64,000 nt of DNA, from NCBI GenBank assembly GCA_010202115.1, contig CP047917.1, forward strand, positions 372,001 through 436,000, read 5' to 3'. Position 1 is the first letter of the stretch, and every line of letters begins with the position of its first letter. A model generated the notes under the pieces. That model searched no databases, was not told the DNA's origin, and saw only the letters and a program-made list of their open reading frames with translations. A program made the position numbers and the translations under genes. Below, in pieces: positions 1-9,815 of this stretch. The DNA is from Candidatus Saccharibacteria bacterium oral taxon 488. Its GTDB lineage: Bacteria; Patescibacteriota; Saccharimonadia; Saccharimonadales; Saccharimonadaceae.

Positions 1-792
1 CAGCAAAATGCGCCGTTCGCAAGAGGCGGACAAGGCGTCAGCTCCCTACACCATGGCAGCCGAGGAGTTGCTGAGCTACCTGGCCAGTCAAGGTGCAACC
101 GATAACCACCCGCTGTTTAAGCGCCGCAAAATCACTAAGCGTCTAATCATCGTCATTGCCAGCGACAAAGGTTTGGCTGGAGCGTATAACACAAACGTGC
201 TGAAGAAGTATCTGGAGCTACTGAAGCGTGATGATGAGCGCGGCATTGAGAATCTGACCTTGACAATTGGGCGTCGGGCTTCACAGTTTGCCTCGCGCTT
301 GAAGGATACGAAGATTATCGGTAACTATGACGATTTACCGGATCAGCCGTCAGGGCTCACTTTTCACACCATTTTAAACACCGCGACTAGCATGTTTGAG
401 AATGGCGAAGTTGACGCAGTAACGTTGGTATACACGCGATTTGTCAATAGCATGGTGCAGACGGCGGAATTATCGCGCTTGTTGCCAGCTGGCACGAAGA
501 CGCTGATTGATCCGAGTGAAGTTTCTAACACGGTTTCCGATGCCAAGTACGAGCCGAGCATTCCGGAAGTGCTGGACGCCGTAGCGAATCGTTTGACGGG
601 CGCGCGATTATTGCAAGCGTTGCTGGACGCTCGCGCTTCGGAACATTCTATGCGGATGATGGCTATGAAGAACGCGACGGATAATGCTTCTGACCTGGTG
701 GATGACTTGACGCTGGCGATGAACAAAGCCCGCCAGGGCGCGATCACCCAGGAATTGGCAGAAATTTCTGGCGGTGTGGAGGCGATGGAACA

Positions 793-796
<4 letters not shown>
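1..796 (+). CDS. atpG: F1 ATP synthase gamma subunit, 5' end outside the window
   Basis: Central rotor shaft of the F1 part of the F-type ATP synthase; it couples proton flow through F0 to ATP synthesis or hydrolysis at the beta subunits. The reading frame is open to the left edge, and the residues just before the first visible ATG fit the conserved gamma N-terminal region (SKMRRSQEA, where the family has a KMRRAQ-like stretch), so about 25-30 residues are missing. The C-terminal helix is conserved (RMMAMKNATDNASDLVDDL, then NKARQGAITQELAEI), as is the SDKGLAGAYN segment. Its TGA stop overlaps the ATG of the next gene by 4 nt, so translation is probably coupled. The order gamma, extra gene, beta, epsilon places it in the atp operon. 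Confidence 0.96.
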
Positions 797-2713
<1,917 letters not shown>

Positions 2714-2717
2714 CCTG

Positions 2718-3143
2718 ATGGATCTAAAGCTGGTAACGCTCGGTGGTGTCAAGCTGGATGAGATGGTCTACTCGGTAACTATTCCGACGATTGACGGTGA
2801 GATTTCGGTGCTGCCGAGCCACGAACCGCTGGTGACGGTGGCGAGGGACGGCGTGATCACCGTGCGCCGGCGTCAAGAAGACCCCGACAATCAATTGGAA
2901 TATTTCGCAATCTCCGGCGGCGTGGTGAAAATCGATTATTCATCGGTGCAAATCCTGGTGGACGAGGCCGACCATGGCGACGACATCATCGAGGCGGAGA
3001 CTCAGGCGGCCCTGGAGCGCGCCATCAAAGCCCGCGACGAGGCCGGCGACCAAGTCGAGCGCGAGAAAGCCAAACAGCTCATCGACCGGCATATGGTGCG
3101 GTTGAAGGTGGCGGACTTGCATCGGCGCAAGCGACGACGGTAG
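2718..3143 (+). CDS. atpC: F1 ATP synthase epsilon subunit
   Basis: Small regulatory subunit at the base of the central stalk; it joins gamma to the c-ring and can inhibit ATP hydrolysis. The 141-residue product starts MDLKLVTLGG and shows the N-terminal beta-sandwich (VTIPTIDGEISVLPSHEPLV, then FAISGGVVKI). A C-terminal helical pair follows (IEAETQAALERAIKARDEAG and a very basic end, HRRKRRR). The ATG at 2718 was chosen because it comes right after the atpD stop and gives the family N-terminus. It is the last gene of the operon; the next gene converges from the other strand. No clear intrinsic terminator is visible in the 75-bp gap. Confidence 0.95.
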   Translation: MDLKLVTLGGVKLDEMVYSVTIPTIDGEISVLPSHEPLVTVARDGVITVRRRQEDPDNQLEYFAISGGVVKIDYSSVQILVDEADHGDDIIEAETQAALERAIKARDEAGDQVEREKAKQLIDRHMVRLKVADLHRRKRRR

Positions 3144-3218
3144 TAGATTGTTTACAGTGTCATTTTAGGCGCACGTTTGATTACGATGTGTCTTGCGGTC
3201 GGTTATGGGCGCTCAGTT

Positions 3219-4316
3219 TTATTGATCATCCAGTAATTGGCGGACTTCGTCGGTGCTGGTGGTGTGCATCAATTGCTCGCGCAGTTCCTTGGCGCCGTCG
3301 AAGTCGCGGATGTAGATCTTGAAGAAGCGTTTGAGGGTTTCGAAGGGGCGGCCGAGGGCTGGCTGGTAGTGGTCAAAGAGGTCGAGGTGGTAATGTAGTA
3401 GATATATAAGCTCTGATTTAGTATTGTCGCTCCCGTCGTCGCCGTCTCCGACGGCACGTAGGTCGCTAAACGCGGGTCCTGCTAGTCGGTCCGCCCCTTC
3501 TTCTGAAAAATCAGAGATTTGTTCAGAAGTGGGTGCTGCCCCGCCGACTATCACCCGCTTATCCTCGATCTCCGAAGACACTCCGCCTTTCCGAAAACAA
3601 AACGGATCGCTGAAAATTCCCCGCCCGATCATGATACCGTTGATGCCGGGGTGCTGACGGGCGAGCTCTTTGCCTTGGGCGCGGTTGCGGATGTCGCCGT
3701 TGATGGTTAGCAAGGTTTGCGGGGCGATTTCGTCGCGCAGTTTGATGATGTCGTCGATAAGTTCGTAATGGGCTGGGACTTTGCTCATTTCTTTTTTGGT
3801 GCGCAGATGAATGGTCAGATTAACAATATCTTGCTGCAAAATAGTCGTCAGCCATTCTCGCCATTCGTCAACATACGTGTAGCCCAGCCTGGTTTTGACG
3901 CTGACTGGCAGGCCGGCAGTTTTGGCGGCAGCGATGGCGGCAACCGCCACGTCGGGTCGGCGGATGAGCGCTGCGCCACCAGATTTGATGGCGGATCTGG
4001 CGGGACAGCCCATGTTGATGTCGATGCCGTCAAAGCCGAGCTTGGCGCAATGGCTGGCAAATTGTTCCATATCGCCTGGCTCACCGCCCCATATCTGGGC
4101 GACCAATGGATGCTCATCGTCGGTTTTGACCAGCCGCCCAGCGATGGCCTTGTCGCCAGCGTGTACCCAGCCGGTGGCATTGGCGAACTCGGTGAAAAAC
4201 ACGTCGGGCGCGCCCGCCTGCTTCACGACATGACGAAACACCACGTCGGTGACGGCTTCCATGGGTGCCAAGATGAAAAATGGCTGCGGCAGATTGTCCC
4301 AAAAGGTCATGTTCAC
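3219..4316 (-). CDS. dusB: tRNA-dihydrouridine synthase, DusB family, with in-frame insertion
   Basis: FMN-dependent enzyme that reduces uridines in the D-loop of tRNA. Family marks are the N-terminal FILAPMEAVTDVVFRHV, the DGIDINMGCPARSAIKSGGAAL stretch with the catalytic Cys, SVKTRLGY, the LTINGDI segment and IMIGRGIFSDPF. The start at 4316 is GTG, overlapping the TGA of the Fic gene (GTGA), with AAGGA about 8 nt upstream; an ATG at 4310 is the alternative. Between the GIFSDPFCFRK and SELIYLLHYH segments sits a hydrophilic stretch of about 50 residues that is not typical of Dus proteins. Its DNA is an imperfect palindrome (listed separately). The frame stays open, so the protein is probably functional with a surface insertion. 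Confidence 0.93.
   Translation of the reverse strand: MNMTFWDNLPQPFFILAPMEAVTDVVFRHVVKQAGAPDVFFTEFANATGWVHAGDKAIAGRLVKTDDEHPLVAQIWGGEPGDMEQFASHCAKLGFDGIDINMGCPARSAIKSGGAALIRRPDVAVAAIAAAKTAGLPVSVKTRLGYTYVDEWREWLTTILQQDIVNLTIHLRTKKEMSKVPAHYELIDDIIKLRDEIAPQTLLTINGDIRNRAQGKELARQHPGINGIMIGRGIFSDPFCFRKGGVSSEIEDKRVIVGGAAPTSEQISDFSEEGADRLAGPAFSDLRAVGDGDDGSDNTKSELIYLLHYHLDLFDHYQPALGRPFETLKRFFKIYIRDFDGAKELREQLMHTTSTDEVRQLLDDQ
3472..3558. repeat. Imperfect palindromic element inside dusB
   Basis: Two arms (3472-3507 and 3522-3558) surround a 14-nt loop. Matching blocks between the first arm and the reverse complement of the second are GCGGGT, TAGTCGG and, next to the loop, CTTCTGAA (8 of 8). Weaker similarity may extend outward to about 3440 and 3595. 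The element keeps the dusB frame open and encodes a stretch rich in Glu, Asp, Ser and Gly. This resembles the selfish palindromic elements found within Rickettsia genes. It shares a loose motif (ctccg ... gcg ... gtcct) with the repeats inside the helicase gene at 7695-7864. Membership of one family is inference. Confidence 0.55.
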
Positions 4317-5233
4317 GTCACCAGTCCTTTGCTAAACAATATACTCTCCGCGATAAATAGACGCAGCGCGGCCAGCTCGCCGCGAACCTGCGCTCGCTCC
4401 AGATAGGTATAGTACGCTCGCTTGCGCTCTTTGGCAACGAGGGGTGGCACCAGTCCTAATTGCAGGGCCTGAACGAAGAGCAAGAGTCGCCCGGTGCGAC
4501 CGTTGCCATCGCTAAATGGATGGATTTTTTCAAATGTTGCATGAGTACGGGCTAGCCATTCAATTGGCTCTGTTTTGGGCAATCTGTTCATTTCGTCAAT
4601 ACATTCCGACATCGCTTCAGTGATGCGCAGATGGTTTACTGTTGTGACGCGACTACCCATGATGCGCACACCGTGCCGGCGGTAGAGTCCGGCGTCAGAC
4701 ACCAGCGTGTTCATCAGCCGGACGTGTGTTTGCGAGATCAGCTCTTCGCTCCACGTAAAATGTGTTCCTTTTTCGTGTAAGGCATCCAGCAGAAAATAGA
4801 GCGCAGTACGGTGGTTACGGGCCTCTATCTGTTCGCGTGCTGTCTTGTTGGCGAGGACACGATTATCATCGTTCAGCACCTCTGCGACGTCCGCTAGGGT
4901 CATTGTGCTACCCTCGATCGTGTTCGTGTGGTAGGTCAAGTGGAGCGTCAGGATGTCAAGTAACTCTTGATTCGCCAGGAGTGTCCGGATCGTCATGCGA
5001 CTGGCATGGGCGGCACGTTCAGTAGCGAGGCGCTTCGCCTCGTCGATGGTGTCCCGCCCGAGCATCTCTTGATGTAATAGCTGAATATTCGCCAGGTTTT
5101 TGGCACGCGGCGACATATGTTGGTGTACCCAGGCGTTGAGCGTACGCACCGGCACATCTAGGCGACGCGCCAGTTGTTCTTGGGTAAGGCCTGTCCGCAC
5201 CAGAATTTCTTGGAGTAATTGCGCAGCATTCAT
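4313..5233 (-). CDS. Fic-domain AMP/nucleotidyl transferase with N-terminal HTH
   Basis: A 306-residue protein. Residues 1-60 form an Xre-like helix-turn-helix (LTQEQLARRLDVPVRTLNAWV). The Fic core follows, with the intact catalytic motif HPFSDGNGRTGR, so AMPylation or a related transfer is expected. An upstream inhibitory helix motif of the [ST]xxxE[GN] type, TNTIEG, indicates a class II (intramolecularly inhibited) Fic protein. The target is unknown. It is the first gene of a two-gene unit with dusB; the stop and the dusB GTG overlap. Its promoter carries a 16-bp perfect palindrome between the -35 and -10 boxes, so the HTH probably represses its own gene. The ATG is 6 nt from the -10 box, which predicts a leaderless mRNA. 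Confidence 0.9.
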   Translation of the reverse strand: MNAAQLLQEILVRTGLTQEQLARRLDVPVRTLNAWVHQHMSPRAKNLANIQLLHQEMLGRDTIDEAKRLATERAAHASRMTIRTLLANQELLDILTLHLTYHTNTIEGSTMTLADVAEVLNDDNRVLANKTAREQIEARNHRTALYFLLDALHEKGTHFTWSEELISQTHVRLMNTLVSDAGLYRRHGVRIMGSRVTTVNHLRITEAMSECIDEMNRLPKTEPIEWLARTHATFEKIHPFSDGNGRTGRLLLFVQALQLGLVPPLVAKERKRAYYTYLERAQVRGELAALRLFIAESILFSKGLVT

Positions 5234-5239
5234 GTCGTG

Positions 5240-5269
5240 ATATTACCAAAACATCATGATGTTTGTCAA
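5240..5269 (-). promoter_or_regulatory. fic promoter with palindromic operator
   Basis: On the minus strand TTGACA (5264-5269) and TAATAT (5240-5245) are separated by 18 nt. The spacer contains the perfect palindrome AAACATCATGATGTTT (5248-5263). A further half-site-like GATGTTT lies at 5277-5283, upstream of the -35 box. The start codon begins 6 nt after the -10 box. The placement is typical of a repressor site, and the Fic protein's own HTH is the obvious candidate ligand (inference). Confidence 0.75.
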
Positions 5270-5370
5270 ATAGCACGATGTTTACTAGGAGTCTGATGGT
5301 ATGGTGGCGAGAGTCTTTGGGGTGTACGAGTGGCTACCCCTGCCCGACAATCACCGCCAAAAGGTGAAAT

Positions 5371-5394
5371 CCCCGCGTCAACGATGACGCGGGG
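5371..5394 (-). terminator. Hairpin at the end of the structured transcript
   Basis: A perfect 10-bp stem, CCCCGCGTCA with TGACGCGGGG, and a 4-nt loop. On the minus strand it is followed by ATTTCACCTTTTGG, a weak T-tract, so termination here is probable rather than certain. It also separates this transcript from the divergent-looking gap before fic. Confidence 0.5.
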
Positions 5395-6175
5395 TGGTGG
5401 ACTCAAGCGGTTCTGCTCGGAGCGGCCCGGAGGGGCTGCTAGCGATGAGTGAAACTCGCGAATCCAATGTTTTGGGGCCCCGCGACCAGATGAAGAATGC
5501 CCGTCTCCCCGAGGAGGCTGGTCGCGGGGCGGAGGTCTACACTCCCATAGTGACCTCCTTTCTCCCCCTTTCGGGGGTTTCATCCCGGGGCTCTCCCGGG
5601 AATATTGAAGGGTGAAAACAACGTTGTTCTCGTGATAGACCAGAGTGGAGGTTACTGGCCTATCATGCGTACCGCGGCTCAACGCTGAGCACAGTACGCA
5701 CCCCAGTGGATGTGGCGGGAGTCGAACCCGCGAGGCTCGGCGGTTTTTAAAACCTTGCCTCCTGACCCAGCACACCCTTGTGGGCGGACGGACGCCCTTT
5801 GCCAGTTCACGACTGGCGGGTTTCGGGGTGCACGTACCCCGACCGTCATTGTCCATACTACTTCGGGTAGCATGGACAACTCTTCTTGTGGTTCGTCGGG
5901 GTCTTACCCGGCCCCTTACCACAAGAAGAGCATTTTGGAATGGGGCCTGCAAACCCCCGATGGGGGTTTGGGCAGCAGCCTCGGCAACTATCAGTGCCGG
6001 CCTTGCCGGCGTCGATAATCGGCAAGGTTTCACCTCCCTTCTGCCGCAGATATGCGGCTCCCCGCTGGACTTTCCAGCGGGCGGGTTGTTGGCAGCGTCT
6101 CTTCGTGCTTTGCTCTCGTGCCGAGCAAAACAAGGTTGCATGTATCCGATATGCAACAGACTCCACTCGAGAGTG
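5371..6175 (-). ncRNA. Large, densely structured non-coding transcript of unknown family (~800 nt)
   Basis: No credible gene fits these 0.8 kb, but they hold at least ten strong hairpins in a row. Examples, given as stem pairs: 6061-6069 with 6073-6081; 6043-6058; 5950-5958 with 5962-5970; 13 perfect bp 5880-5892 with 5918-5930; 5851-5861 with 5867-5877; 5801-5806 with 5812-5817; 13 perfect bp 5477-5489 with 5518-5530; 5531-5537 with 5552-5558; 5371-5380 with 5385-5394. A consensus promoter precedes it on the minus strand and a 10-bp GC hairpin closes it. In its middle, 5708-5731, the minus strand reads as a T-arm plus acceptor 3' strand (GCGGGTTCGACTCCCGC, CACATCC, A), as at the 3' end of tRNA or tmRNA. 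Near the ends are GGAAAGTCC and GCAGAACC, which recall RNase P conserved regions. Neither a complete tmRNA nor a complete RNase P RNA could be traced, so the family stays open; it could also be two adjacent RNAs. Confidence 0.6.
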
Positions 6176-6181
6176 ATTCTA

Positions 6182-6210
6182 TTTATATCAATAAAATCAA
6201 GAAATGTCAA
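6182..6210 (-). promoter_or_regulatory. Strong sigma70-type promoter for the structured RNA
   Basis: TTGACA (minus strand, 6205-6210), a 17-nt spacer, and TATAAA (6182-6187). This predicts transcription from about 6175 leftward into the hairpin-rich region. It sits 20 nt beyond the stop of the helicase gene. A near-consensus -35, ideal spacing and no following ORF fit a stable RNA gene. Confidence 0.75.
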
Positions 6211-6229
6211 TATATTTTGTCATAATTTC

Positions 6230-9200
6230 CTACTCCGCCTCTGCCAACAAATCCTCCTCAAACTGCACCATCCCCTTATAATCCGCCGAATACCCAGAGA
6301 TATCCGGCAGTTCCAGCGTGGTTATTTTCCGCCAGACGACATTGATCAGCCGGGCGAATTCAGCTAATTCCTCCTCAGAGAATGTGTCCTCCAGACTGAG
6401 GATGTCGCCAGTTTTGGTGTCCGGCTCGACGAACTGCAGGCGAGCGCCGGTGAAGCTGAAATTGCCATAATCGCGTGATGACGTGACTAGGAGTTGATAA
6501 AACATCAGCTGCTGGCGGTATTTGTGGAGCTTGATTTTTTCGTAATCAGAGGTGCCCTTCCAGGAGTGCGATGGCTTGCCGGTCTTGTAATCGGTCACGA
6601 AGATGGTCTTATTATGCTTATCAATGTCGGCGACGTCCAGCTTGCCGGTCAGGCGCGCGCCGCCAACGACGACGCCTTGATGAGCGAAATCGAACTCTGC
6701 GAGCTCTGTGTCACGAAAATCGGACGATTTGGCGTCCAGAAACGCCGTCAGCGCCGCCGTGCCCTTGTCCAGATACAGCTCGAAATCGCCGGGCGGCAGG
6801 TGCTGGGCCTCAAGCGATGTGCGGAAATGGTGGAGAATGTGCTCAGCGGGCGGCAGGTAGTGGTCAGTGCGTAGCAGGTTGTGCAGCTGCTGCAGGCTGG
6901 CGTGAATGGCGGTGCCGTAGCTGGCGGCAGGGCTTTTGGCGGACGGAAAGCGCAGCAGATTGTTCAACAAAAAGTTCTGCGGCCCGCCGCGCGAGACGTC
7001 GAGGAAATTATTGAGATGCGTAATGGAAAGTTTGTAAGTCTCTAAGGTCGGCGCCAGTACATCCTTGAGTTCCGCGGTCATCGGCGCACTCAGCCGCGTG
7101 CTCCAGTCGGTGTGCGCCACGGTCATTTGCGCTGTGGGCGTGTCGGCAGCGGGGATAATCGTCGGCGCGTGGTCGGTCAGAAAGCTGGCGATCATGGTGT
7201 CGCTACCGGCGTCATTGGTCTGAGAATAGGTCATGGTCAGGGTGGTTTTGGCGCGGGTCATCGCCACGAAGAATAGCCGCAGCCGCTCGTCGTAGCTGGC
7301 GCCGGCGGGCTGGAGCTGGAGGTTGGCGGGATAGCGAATCAGCCGCGAGCGCGAACGGACTTTCTCGCCCCAGGCGCTGTCGATTGCCCCGATGACGAAG
7401 ACGTGCGGGAATTCCAGGCCCTTGGATTTGTGGGCGGTCATCAGATTGATGGCGCCGCCGAGGGCGCTGGCCTGGGGGCGGATGTGCGTCAGGCGGGTTT
7501 TGGTCGAGCGGTGCAGGTTGATGAATTCCAGGAAGTCCGCCAGCGTTGGGATTTCGTCGGTGACGCGGTCGCGTAATTTTTGGCGCAGCGTGCGCAGGCT
7601 CTCGAGCGTGGTCAGGTAGGCGTCGGGGTGTTCGGCGAGGGCTTCGGGTGAGAAGTAGTGAGCGGCGAGAGAGTTACGCGAAGAGTCTTCACTAGGACTC
7701 CGTACAGCGATTGTTGCTCGAACGTCCTCATTGGTTGGTGGTAAAGAACTCTTGTCGGAGCAAGCACTGCTGGAATTGCTCTGATCGACTCCGTGCAGCG
7801 ATTGCAGCCCGAGCGTCCTCTGACGCCCGGCGCGTAAAGAGGAGTCGATTGGAGTAATTCCAGCGTCTATTTCCAATCCCAACAGCTTATCCAACTGCTC
7901 CTCCAGCGGCAGATTCGGCACGTCCTTCGCCCGCTCCAGCAGCCACTCGCCAAACGGCTGAAAGGTGCTGTTCGCCAGCATGCTCTCCAGCCACAACTGC
8001 CGATTGTTATAGGCATGGAGGCTGAGCCGCCAGATATCCAGCGCCGAAAAGCCAAACGCCGGATGGGCGATGACCTCTGGTAGCAGGCTGTTAGCGACGT
8101 CGAGGTTATTCTGATGAATCGCTATGACGACCCGCACTAGCTTGTCCAGTGTCTGAATGATATTTTGCTCTAAAATATCATCGTGGCGCTCATAATTAAC
8201 CGTCAGGTTCTGGCGGTACAGATATGGCAGCAGCTCGATCAGCTCCTTGTGGTGGCGGGCGATGACGGTGATATGCGCTGGGTCTTTGCCACGTTTGATC
8301 AGCTCGGCAATGTGCTGAGCTACCCCTGCCCGCTCCTCGCTTACCGAGGCAAATTCCTGGATTTCAACCCGCGCGCCGTTACCAGACGCGTGCGCGGTCA
8401 ATTGTTTTGACAAGCCGTCAATGGTGTTCTCCAGGCGATCTGTTCCTTGGGTAATCACTCCGCGCGCCGCCGTCAGGATGTCAGCCGCCGAGCGGTAATT
8501 ATCGGTCAGCACGATGATTTTCGGGTCGTGATAGTGCTGGCGGAAGCGCTGGATATTGCCAATATCCGCGCCCTGAAAACTGAAAATCGCCTGGTCGTCG
8601 TCGCCAACCGCCATGATGTTGGGATCGTCCTCATCACCAGTCAGGTCGAACAGTAGCCGCAGCTGCGCCAGGTTGGTGTCCTGAAACTCGTCGACCATGA
8701 TGAACTGAAATTGCTCCTGGAGGTTGGCGCGCAGTTCTGGGTGGGCTTCGCAGGCTTGAATAACGGACAAAATCATGTCGTCGTAGTCAAACAGCGAGCG
8801 CTCGGCCAGCACGTTGCCGTATGCTTCGTAGACGTCAATGGCGGCGGATAGTTTCTCGCTGGCAGTGGCGTCTTTGAGGACGAATTCGCCGGCGGCGTTC
8901 TTTTCGCACCACTTGTTTTTCCAGGCGGTCAGCGGTTTGGTGGAGCTAGCGTCGATGGCCTCTTGGGTCGCGTGAGCGATGCTGAGTGCCAGAACGTGGG
9001 CGTACGGGGTGATGGAGGACGGCAGCGCGGCGGATGGTGTGGCGTGATGCGGCGCTGAGCTGGCGGCATTTTCAGAAAGCTCTGTAGCGCCTTCCTTGCT
9101 AGTTTTCGCAGCATTTTCCTCGCCGATTCTCTCGGCAATCTTCTCTGCCAGCGGTGCAAATAATTCAATGGTTTTTTTAGAAATTTTGGTCGCAAATACC

Positions 9201-9760
9201 TGCTGAATGTCATGGGCAATGTCGGCGATAACGCGCTGATTATCGGCCATCACTAGCCTTAGTTCCGCCGGCGTGAGGCCGCTCTGTTTGAACTCGGAGA
9301 TAACTCGGATTAGCTCGCTGGTGTAGACGAATTCACCGTTGTTTTTAACGCTCAGCGGATTACGCCAATCAAGCCCCTCGAGGATCCCCGTCACAATTTG
9401 GTGCTGCGTCAGTTCATCCGCCGGCTGACTATCAGCGCCGTGAAAAAAATACTCCCGGTGCTGATTGATAATCTCCGTGCCGAAACTGTGAAAGGTGTGA
9501 ATGGCAATTTTATACGCGTCCTCGCCGATGATCTGGCGCAGGCGCTGGCGCATGTTGGCGGCGCCGCTCTCGGTAAAGGTAAGGCACAAAATACTATCCG
9601 GCAGCGTGTCGGTCTGGCGCAAAATCTGGGCAGCGCGCATGCTCAGCAGCTCGGTCTTGCCCGTACCTGGCCCGGCGATCACCAGGAGCGAACCGTGAAT
9701 ATAATTGACCGCCTGGCGCTGATTGGCGTTCAGCGTGGCGTAGCGCGTGTCAAAATCCAT
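6230..9760 (-). CDS. UvrD/Rep-type helicase fused to a PD-(D/E)XK nuclease
   Basis: Superfamily 1A DNA helicase of 1176 residues. Walker A GPGTGKTELL is near residue 32, motif II reads MVDEFQDTN, motif III is VGDDDQAIFSFQGA, and the conserved later motifs include DNYRS, MTAHKSKGLEFPHVFVIG and VAMTRAK. The C-terminal ~250 residues carry a RecB-family nuclease core with VTDYKTGK as the catalytic motif. The architecture resembles AddA/AdnB-type recombination helicase-nucleases, probably acting in double-strand break processing. No partner subunit is seen nearby. Low-complexity Ala/Ser-rich inserts lie near residues 215-250, and a palindrome-derived insert lies at about 630-690. The ATG at 9760 is 6 nt from TACAAT (9767-9772), so the mRNA is likely leaderless. 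Confidence 0.9.
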   Translation of the reverse strand: MDFDTRYATLNANQRQAVNYIHGSLLVIAGPGTGKTELLSMRAAQILRQTDTLPDSILCLTFTESGAANMRQRLRQIIGEDAYKIAIHTFHSFGTEIINQHREYFFHGADSQPADELTQHQIVTGILEGLDWRNPLSVKNNGEFVYTSELIRVISEFKQSGLTPAELRLVMADNQRVIADIAHDIQQVFATKISKKTIELFAPLAEKIAERIGEENAAKTSKEGATELSENAASSAPHHATPSAALPSSITPYAHVLALSIAHATQEAIDASSTKPLTAWKNKWCEKNAAGEFVLKDATASEKLSAAIDVYEAYGNVLAERSLFDYDDMILSVIQACEAHPELRANLQEQFQFIMVDEFQDTNLAQLRLLFDLTGDEDDPNIMAVGDDDQAIFSFQGADIGNIQRFRQHYHDPKIIVLTDNYRSAADILTAARGVITQGTDRLENTIDGLSKQLTAHASGNGARVEIQEFASVSEERAGVAQHIAELIKRGKDPAHITVIARHHKELIELLPYLYRQNLTVNYERHDDILEQNIIQTLDKLVRVVIAIHQNNLDVANSLLPEVIAHPAFGFSALDIWRLSLHAYNNRQLWLESMLANSTFQPFGEWLLERAKDVPNLPLEEQLDKLLGLEIDAGITPIDSSLRAGRQRTLGLQSLHGVDQSNSSSACSDKSSLPPTNEDVRATIAVRSPSEDSSRNSLAAHYFSPEALAEHPDAYLTTLESLRTLRQKLRDRVTDEIPTLADFLEFINLHRSTKTRLTHIRPQASALGGAINLMTAHKSKGLEFPHVFVIGAIDSAWGEKVRSRSRLIRYPANLQLQPAGASYDERLRLFFVAMTRAKTTLTMTYSQTNDAGSDTMIASFLTDHAPTIIPAADTPTAQMTVAHTDWSTRLSAPMTAELKDVLAPTLETYKLSITHLNNFLDVSRGGPQNFLLNNLLRFPSAKSPAASYGTAIHASLQQLHNLLRTDHYLPPAEHILHHFRTSLEAQHLPPGDFELYLDKGTAALTAFLDAKSSDFRDTELAEFDFAHQGVVVGGARLTGKLDVADIDKHNKTIFVTDYKTGKPSHSWKGTSDYEKIKLHKYRQQLMFYQLLVTSSRDYGNFSFTGARLQFVEPDTKTGDILSLEDTFSEEELAEFARLINVVWRKITTLELPDISGYSADYKGMVQFEEDLLAEAE
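7695..7864. repeat. Tandem/palindromic repeat inside the helicase gene
   Basis: Two copies of a ~35-bp direct repeat start at 7695 and 7786 (period 91 bp); both contain ACTCCGT-CAGCGATTG and a later CG-GTCCTC. In addition, the 24-nt segment 7769-7792 and the reverse complement of 7841-7864 match at 21 of 24 positions, enclosing 48 bp. Because 91 is not a multiple of three, the copies are read in different frames, yet the gene stays open. The encoded stretch is Ser/Asn-rich and lies where helicases of this family vary in length. It looks like an in-frame mobile palindromic element related to the one in dusB (inference). Confidence 0.55.
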
Positions 9761-9802
9761 GAGTCAATTGTAGCACGCTGGCGGAGGCACGGGTAACAAT
9801 GG

Positions 9803-9808
9803 TAAAAT
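9803..9808 (+). promoter_or_regulatory. -10 box for the 9816 gene
   Basis: TAAAAT lies 7 nt before the ATG at 9816. No good -35 is visible. The same short spacing recurs at many first genes in this window and predicts a transcript starting at or next to the start codon. Confidence 0.5.
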
Positions 9809-9815
9809 AGTAGGT

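Noticed and set aside
3717..4406. Plus-strand frame of 229 codons
   Set aside because: Shadow of dusB; composition follows the complementary strand and no function is recognisable.
5708..6175. tmRNA gene
   Set aside because: Only the T-arm and acceptor 3' strand are visible; I could not find a matching 5' acceptor, D-arm or a tag frame ending in a stop, and CCA is not encoded although the tRNAs here encode it.
5390..6175. RNase P RNA gene
   Set aside because: GGAAAGTCC and GCAGAACC occur, but the P4 pairing between them is poor and the conserved core elements of types A and B were not found. The span is also about twice the usual length.
5266..6367. Long open frames on both strands (314, 240, 102 codons)
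   Set aside because: They run through perfect hairpins, lack start signals and have no family features; open frames arise here from high GC and palindromes.
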